Shown: positions 29,539-38,990, counted from the stretch's first letter. The stretch is 64,000 nt of DNA from Shewanella sp. SR44-3 (GCF_014163735.1 NZ_JACJDV010000007.1:62001-126000), one strand, 5' to 3'. The notes: generated by a model from the sequence alone, not told the origin. Program-made: numbers and translations.

Positions 29539-29895
29539 CTAAGAGGCCGAGAGTTCACTTCTGAAAATAAAAAATACCGCCCCTAATATGCACAAACCAG
29601 CCCAAAGGTAATCAAGCTTTAGCGGCTCTTTAAGGTACCAAACGGCAAAGGGGACGAATAAACTTAAGGTGATGACTTCTTGTAAAATTTTAAGTTGACC
29701 CACATTCATCACTGTATAGCCAATGCGATTGGCAGGGACTTGTAATAGGTATTCAAAAAAGGCAATTCCCCAGCTCACCAAGGCGGCAATAATCCAAGGT
29801 TTAGAATTAAGGGTTTTTAAATGCCCGTACCAAGCAAAGGTCATAAAAATATTGCTTAAACAAAGTAACCCTATGGTCGTCAACGTAGGATTCAT
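29539..29895 (-). CDS. DMT-type membrane protein, DUF486
   Basis: A 118-residue, four-helix membrane protein beginning MNPTLTTIGLLCLSNIFMTF. The ATG at 29895 overlaps the preceding acetyltransferase stop as ATGA, which supports this start over one 45 bp upstream. AWYGHLK, VPANRIGY and LKILQEVITL are typical of the DUF486 branch of the drug/metabolite transporter superfamily. Substrate unknown. Confidence 0.85.
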   Translation of the reverse strand: MNPTLTTIGLLCLSNIFMTFAWYGHLKTLNSKPWIIAALVSWGIAFFEYLLQVPANRIGYTVMNVGQLKILQEVITLSLFVPFAVWYLKEPLKLDYLWAGLCILGAVFFIFRSELSAS

Positions 29896-30455
29896 AGTCG
29901 GTACTCTTTTACTGTGTCTAATGACAAACTCATGGGACAAGCATCTTTTGGGTAGCTCATGAGTTGAGCGTCCCTTAAAGTATTACTGCGGGTTTGTTTG
30001 TGAGCTAAAAGAGTCTGGGTTTGCTGTGGGCTAAAGCCATGCCTGCGCCAATAATGTTGGGCGCCTTGCACTGCAACTAAGCAAATACTGTCTAGGGCTA
30101 GCTGATGGGCTGCATCAATTAATGCATTAAGCACTCGCTCTCCTATGCCTAACCCTTGGGCGCTGGGTAGCAATGCGATGTCGTGTAAATAGAGGCAATC
30201 GGTTTCGTCTAGCCCACAGAGTTGCTTATTTAGGGCGATACTGAGGCCTTTCTTCCAAGGATGGGCAAGGCAATAGCCAATCAGTAAGTTTTTATGGGTG
30301 ATGGCAAAGCAGGTATTTGCGCCAAGTTGCACTTTATTTTGCAATACAGCTAAAGACTCTGGCTCCAGCTCAGTATAGCACTGAGCTTGAATGGCTAAGA
30401 TTTCAGGCCAGTCATTGAGTTTGATTGGACGCAGTTGTATCGGCACGTGAACCAC
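29892..30455 (-). CDS. GNAT family N-acetyltransferase
   Basis: A 187-residue acetyltransferase starting with GTG. Motif A is LYLHDIALLPSAQGLGIGERVL, with QGLGIG as acetyl-CoA loop; the late QHYWRRHGF is motif B-like. It is coupled by ATGA to the DUF486 gene and begins the small operon. A second GTG three codons in is an alternative start. Substrate unknown. Confidence 0.83.
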   Translation of the reverse strand: MVHVPIQLRPIKLNDWPEILAIQAQCYTELEPESLAVLQNKVQLGANTCFAITHKNLLIGYCLAHPWKKGLSIALNKQLCGLDETDCLYLHDIALLPSAQGLGIGERVLNALIDAAHQLALDSICLVAVQGAQHYWRRHGFSPQQTQTLLAHKQTRSNTLRDAQLMSYPKDACPMSLSLDTVKEYRL

Positions 30456-30575
30456 AGTCTTGTTAATATAAAGGCGCTATTATAACCAAAGCTTACACAC
30501 CAAGATACCTCTGGTTCCTATGAGCTTTAAGGTTTCTTCAAGTAGGGGATGGATTTCAATTTAGGGGCAAAGGGG

Positions 30576-31340
30576 CTAAGGTGTCGCCAGGGTATATTTA
30601 TCGATAATTTGTTGTAACTCACCGCTGTCTTTGAGGGTTTGAATCGCCTGATTAATAGCAGGAAGCAACGCGATATGTTCTTTTCTTAAACGGATCACTA
30701 AATCGCCACTGGAATGCACTGCAGCAAGACTAATGGGTAAGTTGAGCTCTTTCGCCCAATAAAGTGCAGGGTAATCCCCTGAGATAGCCGCTTCAATTCG
30801 ACCTTTATGTAAGGCTAGGATCAGTTCACGCTCAGACTTAAAATCCACTCGAGTAAATTCATTGTCATCATGGTAGAGGTAACCGCGCACAGTACCTATG
30901 TTACGGCCTTTTATTTGGCTTAATCTTTGCCAACGCTGCTGATTTTTTTCCAGCACCACAATGTTCTCCATAATGGGCATGATAGGATTTGAGGCAACAA
31001 AGGTATCGGCTAATTGTTTCTCTTCAAACCAGCTAGGGCTGACCACGTCAAAATCGAGAAAGCCTTTTTCTAAAGCTTGATTGGTACGCTTAGGCGGGAA
31101 GTTATGTTTGCGAGATTTAATGTTTGCCAGAGCCAATATTTTGGGGATTATTTCTCCTAATACTCCCGGTGCTTCAGGTGTTTGGGCTATGTAATAGGGG
31201 TACCAGCTATTGGAGGCATTAACGTTGTAATTTAGTATAACTTCAGCGTCGGGCATGGCGGCCTTAGCCGCCAGTGGAGTCGCGGTTAAGAGCGAGAAGA
31301 TGCACCAAGAGATAACTAATAAAGGCCTAAAACTCAGCAA
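30576..31340 (-). CDS. Periplasmic solute-binding protein, family 3-like
   Basis: A 254-residue exported protein with a signal peptide ending near LAAKAAMP. The family 3 (PAAT) fold is visible in GVLGEIIPKILALANIK, the hinge LSQIKGRNIGTVRGY and the C-terminal LRKEHIALLPAINQAIQ followed by LKDSGELQQIIDKY. No ABC permease or ATPase gene is adjacent, so it may be an orphan sensor-type binding protein. Ligand not assignable. Confidence 0.8.
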   Translation of the reverse strand: MLSFRPLLVISWCIFSLLTATPLAAKAAMPDAEVILNYNVNASNSWYPYYIAQTPEAPGVLGEIIPKILALANIKSRKHNFPPKRTNQALEKGFLDFDVVSPSWFEEKQLADTFVASNPIMPIMENIVVLEKNQQRWQRLSQIKGRNIGTVRGYLYHDDNEFTRVDFKSERELILALHKGRIEAAISGDYPALYWAKELNLPISLAAVHSSGDLVIRLRKEHIALLPAINQAIQTLKDSGELQQIIDKYTLATP

Positions 31341-31442
31341 GATAATTACTCTAAATAATAAAACAATGAATTAAAGGTATATCAGATACCAGTGGAAAAT
31401 CAAAGCCTTGTTCAGGTTCAAATAAAAAATATCAGTTTAAGA

Positions 31443-32114
31443 TTAATTTATGAGTAAGCATAATTTAATTAAATTATTACCAGGCTTTAAGATGTAAGCC
31501 TTGTGATGCTTGATAAGTGTGGTCTTTTTGTTACCTTGGCTTAGGATCAATCCTTGAGCAAGAGCCTGCTCTGCAAGTGTATTTTCATCCCCTCTGAGAT
31601 ACAAGCTAATCGGCTTGATAAGTTCGCCATTGGCAAGGTGCTCAGTAAGCTCTTTGGCATTGATAATCAGGCTAGATTGGCCTTGGCCATCGAGCTTGAG
31701 CTTGGTATCAATCTGTGACTCGGTAATCACCAACCAACCTAAGGCTTTCATGGCTTCTATAAGTTGTAATAGTGCATTACCTAAGCCTTGAGTATTGCTG
31801 GTGGCCACTTGATATTGACGCACAATGCGGCTGAATAAATTGGGCAGCTGCGCGCCTGCGCCTTGGCTTCTGGCTGCGCGGATCCATTGGGTGAGATCCT
31901 CGGCCACAAGCTTTGAGAAACGCTTCTCTTTTAGGGACTCCACCATCCAGTTACACAGAAAATGGCTTTCTTGTGCAGGGGTGCGCTTGGCTTTATGTTG
32001 TGAAGCCGAGTTCGCCAATGCCTCAAGCCCAGCCTGAGCTAAAGCCAGCATCGCTTGATTGTAAGTTTGAGATTGCACTGTTGTTTCAGGTAGCGCTTGG
32101 GTTTCAGATGGCAT
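31443..32114 (-). CDS. Conserved hypothetical protein, DUF2913-like
   Basis: A 223-residue soluble protein. The ATG at 32114 has GGAG five bases upstream; a GTG six bases earlier is in frame. HFLCNWMVESLKEKRFSK, WIRAARSQGAGAQLPNLF and SLYLRGDENTLAEQA recall the DUF2913 family of Vibrio and Shewanella. Function unknown. Confidence 0.65.
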   Translation of the reverse strand: MPSETQALPETTVQSQTYNQAMLALAQAGLEALANSASQHKAKRTPAQESHFLCNWMVESLKEKRFSKLVAEDLTQWIRAARSQGAGAQLPNLFSRIVRQYQVATSNTQGLGNALLQLIEAMKALGWLVITESQIDTKLKLDGQGQSSLIINAKELTEHLANGELIKPISLYLRGDENTLAEQALAQGLILSQGNKKTTLIKHHKAYILKPGNNLIKLCLLIN

Positions 32115-32206
32115 AGTCACTCCGCCGCGAAGAAAAGGGAAAAGTTGCGGCGAAGTGATTGTATCAAGAAGCGAAATAAAGCGTGACAGTTTTTCCTATC
32201 TGGCCG

Positions 32207-32848
32207 TTATTTCTTTAATAATTCTGCGGCAGTCAAGATAAGCTCTGGCGCGGGTCTGACTCTAAAATTAGGATTAACGTATTGAAAATGCACTAAACCA
32301 CTTTTATCCATTAAATACACCGCAGGTACTGGCAGCACTAAGCGCTTGTCACCTTCAGGGGTTAGCCATAACGGATTGGTGAGTTTCATTTTCTGGGTGT
32401 ATCTTTGGCTGACCTCTTGGCTGGTAAAATACGCTAAACCAAAGGCTTGTGATGCCAGCATATCCGCATCAGATAACAGCAAATAATCCAACTTATTATC
32501 TCTCACAGAGGTCTTTAATTGCGCTGGGGTATCTGGTGAAATCCCCACTAACTGAAAGCCCATGTCGATAAGCTTAGGTTCAATGGCTTTCAATTGGCCC
32601 ATTTGAGTATTGCAAAATGGGCACCAGCCGCCGCGATAGAAAAAGAAAATAGTCGGTTTTTGGCCAACAAGCTCAGTTAAATTAACCGCTGCGCCATCAA
32701 GATCTTTAAGTGTCACCTCGGGCAACACTTGGCCATTCATCAAGGGCATGACAGATAGCTCACCCATGGCTATGGGTTTGGCACTTAAATTTACACTTAA
32801 CAGAGTACAAACAGTGCCTAGGGTGAGGGCGCGTAATAACGATTTCAT
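32207..32848 (-). CDS. Exported peroxiredoxin-like thiol protein (AhpC/TSA)
   Basis: A 213-residue protein with a signal peptide (MKSLLRALTLGTVCTLLSVN...). The thioredoxin-fold active site is YRGGWCPFCNTQM, with Cys76 and Cys79 in a CxxC, followed by LKAIEPKLIDMGFQLVGISP. In the periplasm it would reduce peroxides or exchange disulfides. CPFC rather than a single peroxidatic Cys suggests the PRX-like2 branch. Confidence 0.85.
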   Translation of the reverse strand: MKSLLRALTLGTVCTLLSVNLSAKPIAMGELSVMPLMNGQVLPEVTLKDLDGAAVNLTELVGQKPTIFFFYRGGWCPFCNTQMGQLKAIEPKLIDMGFQLVGISPDTPAQLKTSVRDNKLDYLLLSDADMLASQAFGLAYFTSQEVSQRYTQKMKLTNPLWLTPEGDKRLVLPVPAVYLMDKSGLVHFQYVNPNFRVRPAPELILTAAELLKK

Positions 32849-32929
32849 CTAGCAATGACCTTAGTTTGAAGAATTGGAGTTGAATGAGACCCGTACACTT
32901 CAATTTGTTATGAAAAACACGGTGGAAGG

Positions 32930-32958
32930 CAATAAAAAAGGCGCCCGAGGCGCCTTGT
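32930..32958 (-). terminator. Terminator of the DEAD-box gene (minus strand)
   Basis: AAGGCGCC (32938-32945) and GGCGCCTT (32949-32956) form an 8-bp GC-rich stem. The A-run at 32932-32937 becomes a T-run on the minus strand, 37 bp after the helicase stop codon. Confidence 0.8.
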
Positions 32959-32992
32959 TGGTATTTAAGCTAAGTGCTCACCCAAAGGGAGG

Positions 32993-34294
32993 TTACTTAA
33001 TTTTTTTGTACTTCACTGCGCTGGTAGGTTTACCCACTTTGACGCGGCGACCTTGCATGTTTTTCTCGCCCACAACTTGAGCGCCGACGTTATCGCTGCG
33101 CTCTTGCTTTTTAGCAAAGCTGCGACGCTTCTCTATGGTTTTAAGCAGTAGCTCGCGGCTGCTGACTTCATAACCTGGCACGGTAATACGGCGAATTTTC
33201 TGGCCGATAAGCTTTTCTATGTCGGCAAGGGTGCGCTCTTCTTCGCGGCTGACAAATGAGATGGCAACCCCTGTTTTACCCGCGCGGCCGGTACGGCCAA
33301 TACGGTGTACGTAATCTTCAGCAAGGAAGGGTAAGTCATAGTTGACTACGTATTCTAGGTTTTGAATGTCTAGACCACGGGCGGCAACTTCGGTTGCCAC
33401 TAAGACCCGTACCTTGCCTTCGATGAATTCACGTAGGGCGCGGCGGCGGCTGCCTTGGGCTTTCTCGCCATGCACCACGGCAGAGGGAATGCCATCTAAG
33501 TTAAGCTCTGTGACTAATTTGTCTGCATCGGCGCGGGTGGCGGTAAATACCAAAACTTGTTGCCAATTTTTGGTGCCAATAAGTTCTGACAATAATTCGC
33601 GCTTACGGCGCTGCTCAACCGGGTACACCACTTGGCTTACGGTGGCCGCTGTGGTGTTTTGCTTGTCGGCACTGATAATTTTTGGCTTGTCTAGCATATC
33701 GTTAGCCAGTTTTTTAACTGAGCTTGAGAAGGTGGCCGAGAATAATAGATTCTGTCTCTTTTTATTCACAGCTTGAAGAATTTTTTGGATATCTGTGCTG
33801 AAACCCATATCGAGCATGCGGTCAGCTTCATCGAGCACTAAAAACTCGACATTAGACAAACTTAAGTTACAGGCCACTATGTGTTCGAGTAATCGACCTG
33901 GGGTTGCCACTATGATGTCGGCGCCTTGCTTAAGCTTTTGCGCTTGGGTGGCCATTTTCATGCCGCCATATATGGTGAGCACGCTGATGTTCATGTGCTT
34001 ACTGTAGGCGGTAATGTTATCGGCAACTTGGGCGGCGAGCTCGCGAGTTGGGGTTAAAATGAGTACGCGAGCATTAGAGTTTTGCACCGTCATGGGCCTT
34101 TCATGCATTTTTTGCAGAATAGGTAGGGCGAATGCAGCCGTTTTGCCTGTGCCGGTTTGGGCGCTGGCTAATACGTCTTCACCGCGGCGGATCGCTGGAA
34201 TCGCTTGTTGCTGCACTGGCGTCATATTCTGATAACCGCACTCAGCGATCGCGCGTAAAATTTCTGGGGCGAAGCTAAAAGATTCGAATTTCAT
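32993..34294 (-). CDS. DEAD-box RNA helicase, RhlE-like (first of three)
   Basis: An ATP-dependent RNA helicase for ribosome assembly or RNA decay. The 433 residues carry the Q motif (GYQNMTPVQQQAIP), motif [24 protein letters not shown], and motif [12 protein letters not shown]. The tail after about residue 365 is short and basic (KKQERSDNVG..., KYKKIK). It belongs to the RhlE branch, with MKFESFSFAPEILRAI at the start, but diverges from the copy at 55907-57397. Preceded by 371 bp without genes. Confidence 0.9.
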   Translation of the reverse strand: MKFESFSFAPEILRAIAECGYQNMTPVQQQAIPAIRRGEDVLASAQTGTGKTAAFALPILQKMHERPMTVQNSNARVLILTPTRELAAQVADNITAYSKHMNISVLTIYGGMKMATQAQKLKQGADIIVATPGRLLEHIVACNLSLSNVEFLVLDEADRMLDMGFSTDIQKILQAVNKKRQNLLFSATFSSSVKKLANDMLDKPKIISADKQNTTAATVSQVVYPVEQRRKRELLSELIGTKNWQQVLVFTATRADADKLVTELNLDGIPSAVVHGEKAQGSRRRALREFIEGKVRVLVATEVAARGLDIQNLEYVVNYDLPFLAEDYVHRIGRTGRAGKTGVAISFVSREEERTLADIEKLIGQKIRRITVPGYEVSSRELLLKTIEKRRSFAKKQERSDNVGAQVVGEKNMQGRRVKVGKPTSAVKYKKIK

Positions 34295-34665
34295 CTTGTG
34301 GGTCCTGTATGTACGTCAAATGGAGCAAAAGGTCGAGGGCTATTTCTCGAATATATCTGTTTCGAATGTGCGGTCTCGAATATGCCAGCCAACAGAGTAA
34401 ATCAAGATGGCTGTTAATCTGGCTAATCTCTGCTTTGGGTCAAGATAACGGCCCCAAGCAGTGCCGCAATTTGTTGCAGTTAAGCGGCGGCGGAGTATAG
34501 CAAAGTTTTAGCCTGAGTCAGAGCTTATTTTAACAGCAAAGGCAGGCTAATGAAGTGTTTAGCCGATTATGCTAGCGGGGCGGGGAATTAAAGGGCAACA
34601 AAAGCGCTTAAACAACACACCAAAGGAATGAATTCCTCTGGCATGAAGTCATTGATAACTCACTG
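34295..34665. other. Gene-free region between helicase and aminopeptidase genes
   Basis: A 371-bp stretch upstream of the helicase start and downstream of the aminopeptidase stop. A plus-strand 63-codon frame inside it is not credible. It may include the helicase promoter and a long 5' leader, but no element was recognised. Confidence 0.4.
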
Positions 34666-36480
34666 TCAAATCGCTTTAGTTACCCGTTTTAGCCAGTCAA
34701 GTTCAGCGCCTTGCATCAAGGGTGCTAAGGTGGTGAACACTTGGCTGTGATAGTTATTGAGCCAGTTGAGCTCAAACTCTGTCAGCAGGGTTTTATCAAT
34801 TAAGCGCACATCAATAGGAATTAAGGTTAAAGCATCAAATTGATACATCTCACGCTCGGCTCCCTTAAGAGCTTCACAGGGAATGATGGCCACTAAGTTT
34901 TCGATGCGAATACCAAACTCGTTAGCGCGGTAATAGCCGGGCTCATTGGAGAGCACCATACCTGGCAATAAGGCCACGTTATTGACATTTTTACCTATGC
35001 GCTGGGGGCCTTCGTGAACATTTAAAAAATGCCCAACCCCGTGGCCTGTACCGTGGTCGTAATCAAACCCGTGCTGCCATAGGTATTGACGCGCCAAGGC
35101 ATCTAGCTGCTGACCGCTAGTGCCTTTAGGGAAGCGGGCGGTATCTAAGGCAATATGGCCTTTAAGCACTAAGGTCACCATTTTACGCTGCTCGTCAGTA
35201 ACCTTGCCGATAGCGATAGTGCGGGTCACATCCGTGGTGCCATCTAAGTACTGGGCGCCAGAATCCACTAGGTAGATGCTGTCCATGGTCATTGTTGCTG
35301 GGGTGCCATCCGCGTGGTTGTAGTGACACATGGCAGCATTAGCACCTGTGGCTGAAATGGTATCAAAGCTTGGCTCACGATAAAGCGGGTCTTCTAGGCG
35401 AAAACTCTCTAATTTGTCCGCCAGCACGGCTTCATCATATAACTGATGGTTAGCGACCTCGGCATCCAGCCAAGCTAAAAAGCGGCTAACCGCAACCCCA
35501 TCACGCACATGACTTGCGCGCATGCCAGCAAGCTCAGCGCTGTTTTTCTGCGCCTTAGGCAAGGCGACAGGGTCAAGGCCTGCAATTAATTTAGCGCCAC
35601 CCTTGAGGGCTAGACGTTGAGACCAAGCATTGGCAGAGTTAGGATCGGCAAGTAACTTAACGCCGTTTAAATCACTTAATGCTTGGGCAAGCTCTGTTTC
35701 AGGCCTAAAAATAACGCCAGCACCCACATGCTCATGTATACCTTCTGGCAACTTGTCTAAATCGACAAATACACTCATATCGCCGTTGCTTGCAAGTAAA
35801 GCGCAGCCTAAAGTGACGGGTAAGCGCGGCACATCACCGCCGCGAATATTAAGCAGCCAGCAAAACGAATCTAGCGCCGAAATCAGCGCCACATCGGCGC
35901 CTTGTTTTTTAACGAGTTGACCTACCTGCAGACGTTTTTCAACACTGTCTCTGCCAGCGCCTTGATGGCTAAACAAGGTTATCATGGCTTTAGAAGGTGC
36001 GGGTCTGTCATGCCAGTTGTCATCCACAGGATTACTTGCTAATTCCACTAGGCTCATTTGATGCTTTTCAAGCAAGGCTTTGGCGTTATCAAACCAAGCT
36101 AGCGTGTGCAAACGGCTGTCTATAGCAATTTTGGCACCTGGGCTTAAGGTATCGATTAACCACTGAATTTGCGGTGTGTCGGTAAGGCTTAAATATTCAT
36201 ATAAGCTGGCATCCACTTGTTTGGGGACTTGCACTGTATAACGGCCGTCGGTAAAAATAGCGGCTTTGCCCGCAACTACGTTATCCGTTAGTACTATGGC
36301 CATGCCGGCAGAGCCGGTGAAATTAGTGGCCCAGTACAGGCGCTCATTCCGTTCTGGCACGTATTCGCCAAGGTATTCATCGGCACGGGGAATAATAAAG
36401 GCATCGACTTGGGCTGATTTGAGTTGGCGACGTATGGCGCTTAAGCGCTCGGCGATCACTTGGCTAGCTGGGTTTGGCAT
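34666..36480 (-). CDS. Xaa-Pro aminopeptidase (M24B), three-domain type
   Basis: A 604-residue cytoplasmic peptidase that removes the residue before proline. Two creatinase-like N-domains (about 1-300) precede a pita-bread catalytic domain. Its metal ligands are in DSGAQYLDGTTDVTRT (two Asp), HGTGHGVGHFLNVHEGP (His), NEPGYY (Glu) and GIRIENL (Glu). The length matches the eukaryote-like APP1 branch rather than the 440-residue PepP. It is divergent from a second M24 gene. Confidence 0.9.
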   Translation of the reverse strand: MPNPASQVIAERLSAIRRQLKSAQVDAFIIPRADEYLGEYVPERNERLYWATNFTGSAGMAIVLTDNVVAGKAAIFTDGRYTVQVPKQVDASLYEYLSLTDTPQIQWLIDTLSPGAKIAIDSRLHTLAWFDNAKALLEKHQMSLVELASNPVDDNWHDRPAPSKAMITLFSHQGAGRDSVEKRLQVGQLVKKQGADVALISALDSFCWLLNIRGGDVPRLPVTLGCALLASNGDMSVFVDLDKLPEGIHEHVGAGVIFRPETELAQALSDLNGVKLLADPNSANAWSQRLALKGGAKLIAGLDPVALPKAQKNSAELAGMRASHVRDGVAVSRFLAWLDAEVANHQLYDEAVLADKLESFRLEDPLYREPSFDTISATGANAAMCHYNHADGTPATMTMDSIYLVDSGAQYLDGTTDVTRTIAIGKVTDEQRKMVTLVLKGHIALDTARFPKGTSGQQLDALARQYLWQHGFDYDHGTGHGVGHFLNVHEGPQRIGKNVNNVALLPGMVLSNEPGYYRANEFGIRIENLVAIIPCEALKGAEREMYQFDALTLIPIDVRLIDKTLLTEFELNWLNNYHSQVFTTLAPLMQGAELDWLKRVTKAI

Positions 36481-36624
36481 GCTGACTCCATGGAAGGCGA
36501 CGAATGAATGGGCTCTCTATTGTTAACTTATTTAACCTTGCTCGAGTAGATTGAGGCGAAAGATTAACGGGTATTGACCCTGCAACAATGCTTACTGACT
36601 GTTATTGCGTAAATGGTAACGTGA

Positions 36625-36638
36625 TATTGTATACAATA
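36625..36638. promoter_or_regulatory. 14-bp perfect palindrome, GntR-type operator candidate
   Basis: TATTGTATACAATA is a perfect palindrome at 36625-36638, 38 bp before the start codon of the M24 peptidase gene. The core TTGTATACAA resembles operators of GntR-family (FadR/VanR-like) regulators. No regulator gene is adjacent. TATTGT or TACAAT inside it could also overlap a -10 element. Confidence 0.5.
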
Positions 36639-36675
36639 CCAAAATAATTCATTCAAATTAATGCAGGGAGAAACT

Positions 36676-37923
36676 ATGACAATCGGTGTCGGTGGCGTGA
36701 GCCAGCAAGCAGCATTAGCCAAACTGGCTGATATGACGCAAGATATAGCGCCAGTCACGCAAGCGGAGTTTTTACAGCGTATCGCACGGGCGCAGCAACT
36801 CATGCAGCAGCAGGGCCTTGGGGCGATTTATGTTAATGCTGGCACTAATTTATATTACTTTACCGGTACTCGATGGTTTTCTAGTGAACGTCTAGTGGGG
36901 GCAATTATTCCAGCCAAAGGCGAGGTTCAATATGTCGCCCCCGCGTTTGAGCTTGATACCTTGCAAGGTTATATGACCATAAAAGGCCCTGTTCACACTT
37001 GGCATGAAGATCAAAGCCCCTATGAGCTGGTGGCAAAGATTGTTGGCCAAATACCGCTTGAAACAGCACAGACAGAGCAAAGCGTGAATGCTCAATTTAA
37101 ACTCGGCATGGATGAATCGACACCTTTCTTTATCACAGATGGCATAGCTCAAGCCTTGCCAGCGGCTCAATGCGTTAGCGCTAAGGCCGTCACTGCAGGC
37201 TGTCGAATGATAAAATCAGCCACCGAAATAGCGCTAATGCAGCGGGCCATGGACATGACCCTTGAGGTGCATAAGGCTGCGGCTAGCATCTTGGTTGAGG
37301 GAATAACTACTGCTGAGGTTGAAGATTTTATCGACCGCGCTCATTACGCGGTCGGCGCGCCTAAAGGCTCGTATTTTTGCATAGTACTCTTTGGTGAAGA
37401 CACGGCTTACCCTCATGGGGTTAAGTCGCCCAAATCACTTGAGCGTAATGACACAGTATTGATAGACACAGGTTGTCAATTACAAGGTTATAACTCAGAT
37501 ATTACCCGCACTTATGTGTTTGGTGACGCAAGTCCTCGTCAGCGCCAGCTGTGGCAATTAGAGCAAGCGGCTCAGCTGGCCGCCTTCGATGCAGCGCAAT
37601 TGGGTGCATCTTGCGCGTCAGTGGATTTAGCAGCGCGAAAAGTATTAGAAACCGCAGGCTTTGGCCCAGGATATGCGGTGCCAGGGCTGCCCCACAGGAC
37701 GGGGCATGGCATAGGCTTAGACATCCATGAATGGCCTTACTTGGTACTCAATGACTTGACGCCACTGGCGATGGGTATGTGTTTTAGTAACGAGCCCATG
37801 CTGTGCGTACCGGGTGAATTTGGCATTCGTCACGAAGATCATTTCTACATGACAGGCACTGGCCCTAAGTGGTTCACAGAGCCTGCTCACTTAATAGACG
37901 ACCCTTTCGACTTAGCTTGCTAG
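36676..37923 (+). CDS. M24 family metallopeptidase (Xaa-Pro dipeptidase-like)
   Basis: A 415-residue peptidase. I chose the ATG at 36676 because AGGGAG lies six bases upstream; an ATG 15 bp earlier has no ribosome site. The N-domain (AGTNLYYFTGTRWFSSERL) is creatinase-like. All five metal ligands are present: Asp in IDTGCQLQGY, Asp in NSDITRT, His in HGIGLDIHE, Glu in SNEPML and Glu in RHEDHF. It is divergent from the larger M24 gene, with a palindromic operator candidate upstream and a terminator downstream. Confidence 0.88.
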   Translation: MTIGVGGVSQQAALAKLADMTQDIAPVTQAEFLQRIARAQQLMQQQGLGAIYVNAGTNLYYFTGTRWFSSERLVGAIIPAKGEVQYVAPAFELDTLQGYMTIKGPVHTWHEDQSPYELVAKIVGQIPLETAQTEQSVNAQFKLGMDESTPFFITDGIAQALPAAQCVSAKAVTAGCRMIKSATEIALMQRAMDMTLEVHKAAASILVEGITTAEVEDFIDRAHYAVGAPKGSYFCIVLFGEDTAYPHGVKSPKSLERNDTVLIDTGCQLQGYNSDITRTYVFGDASPRQRQLWQLEQAAQLAAFDAAQLGASCASVDLAARKVLETAGFGPGYAVPGLPHRTGHGIGLDIHEWPYLVLNDLTPLAMGMCFSNEPMLCVPGEFGIRHEDHFYMTGTGPKWFTEPAHLIDDPFDLAC

Positions 37924-37963
37924 TACCGCTTTGAATTGCTCACAGCGCTAATAGCAGAAACGC

Positions 37964-37989
37964 AAAAGCCTCCATCTGGAGGCTTTTTT
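37964..37989 (+). terminator. Terminator after the M24 peptidase gene
   Basis: AAAGCCTCCA (37965-37974) and TGGAGGCTTT (37977-37986) form a 10-bp stem with a 2-nt spacer and a T-run. The same GCCTCCA/TGGAGGC hairpin recurs near 38476 and 40195. Confidence 0.8.
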
Positions 37990-38475
37990 AATGAAGAGTT
38001 TAATCGTTAACCATTATGACTAACTCACTACCTATAAAGATTTTAGTTGTTAACACGTACAAGCAATAATATTAGCTTAGCCCACTGTCCCATCATGGCA
38101 TTTGTTTGCCGACACGCGTTAATATGTCCCTATAGCTCTCTTCGACGTCCTGTCTCAGAAGGTCGTCTCACAAGCTACCCTGATGCGACTATTAAATTTT
38201 GTGCAGTTTTTAAGATTTTAAAAAATCAAAATCAAAATCAAAATCAAAATCAAATTCAAAGCATGGATGGATAATTGGCTTTCACTTTATTATAAAAAGT
38301 TGTTCAAGAATGCTTTTTCTAGTTGTTTCATCCACTTTCTTCAGAGCTTCGAATGCTTCTTGAATCGTTGGCTAGCAGTGTCAACAATTGTGTGAAATGA
38401 ATAAGTGCTAAGTGACTTATCGCACAGACAAAATTGATGGATTATCCGTTCCAACCCGCACATTTAGTCAATTAA
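37990..38475. other. Gene-poor stretch with a hexanucleotide repeat
   Basis: About 490 bp without a credible gene. A 75-codon plus-strand frame (38047-38274) has no ribosome site I can see, and its 3' end is made of the AAAATC repeat. Nothing else was recognised. Confidence 0.45.
38222..38260. repeat. AAAATC hexanucleotide microsatellite
   Basis: Five exact copies of AAAATC (38222-38251) and one with a single change (AAATTC, 38252-38257), plus three bases. The tract may vary in length by slippage. Confidence 0.85.
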
Positions 38476-38506
38476 AAAGCCTCCAGCGGTGACTGGAGGC
38501 TTTCAT
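38474..38506 (-). terminator. Terminator left behind by a decayed FKBP copy
   Basis: AAAGCCTCCAG (38476-38486) pairs with CTGGAGGCTTT (38493-38503) around CGGTGA. An A-run upstream gives a T-run on the minus strand. The sequence after it (TTCATCT) also follows the hairpin downstream of the intact FKBP gene, so terminator and gene tail were copied together. Confidence 0.7.
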
Positions 38507-38525
38507 CTAATAATAGAGCAGACTC

Positions 38526-38703
38526 TTAGTTAATCTTAAGTAGCTCTACATCAAAAATCAGCACTGAGCCGCCGGTAATTTTACCCATCGAGCGATTGCC
38601 ATAGGCGAGGGTGCTTGGGATAAAGAAGCGCCCAGTTTTTCAGGAGAGTTGTCGCCAACACTCATGAGTTGCAGCCCTTAGATCCAACCTGCGATGACTT
38701 GGT
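38526..38703 (-). pseudogene. FKBP-type isomerase 3' fragment (copy C)
   Basis: About 180 bp closely similar to the end of the intact FKBP gene at 40236-40721, from the TAA at 38526-38528 to about 38703, where similarity stops. It has a 14-nt insertion (minus-strand GACAACTCTCC... where the intact gene has GACAAATTCCG), which shifts the frame, and no start codon. It shares this insertion with the next fragment. Not expected to make protein. Confidence 0.8.
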
Positions 38704-38737
38704 TAACGTTTAATGTTTACGCTTCTATCATTGTTAA

Positions 38738-38990
38738 CTAGTTAATCTTAAGTAGCTCTACATCAAAAATCAGCACTGAGCCACCCTCAATTTTGCCCGT
38801 TGAGCGATTGCCATAGGCGAGTTGGCTTGGGATAAAGAAGCGCCCAGTTTTTCAGGAGAGTTGTCGCCTACACTCATGAGTTGTAGCCCTTCAGTCCAAC
38901 CTTTGATCACTTGATTAAGAGGGAAGGCAATACTTTCGCCGCGATCCACTGAGCTGTCAAACACTGTGCCATCAACTAAAGTGCTGTTGT
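38738..38990 (-). pseudogene. FKBP-type isomerase 3' fragment (copy B)
   Basis: About 250 bp matching the last half of the FKBP gene, ending at a TAG (38738-38740). It encodes [20 protein letters not shown] in one frame, then the same 14-nt insertion as copy C throws it out of frame. The 5' half is missing; similarity stops near 38990, just before the three-gene islet. Copies B and C probably descend from one already-broken paralogue. Confidence 0.8.

Noticed and set aside
38047..38274. Plus-strand 75-codon frame ending in the AAAATC tract
   Set aside because: Its end is a microsatellite, its composition is unlike the neighbours, and no ribosome site is seen.
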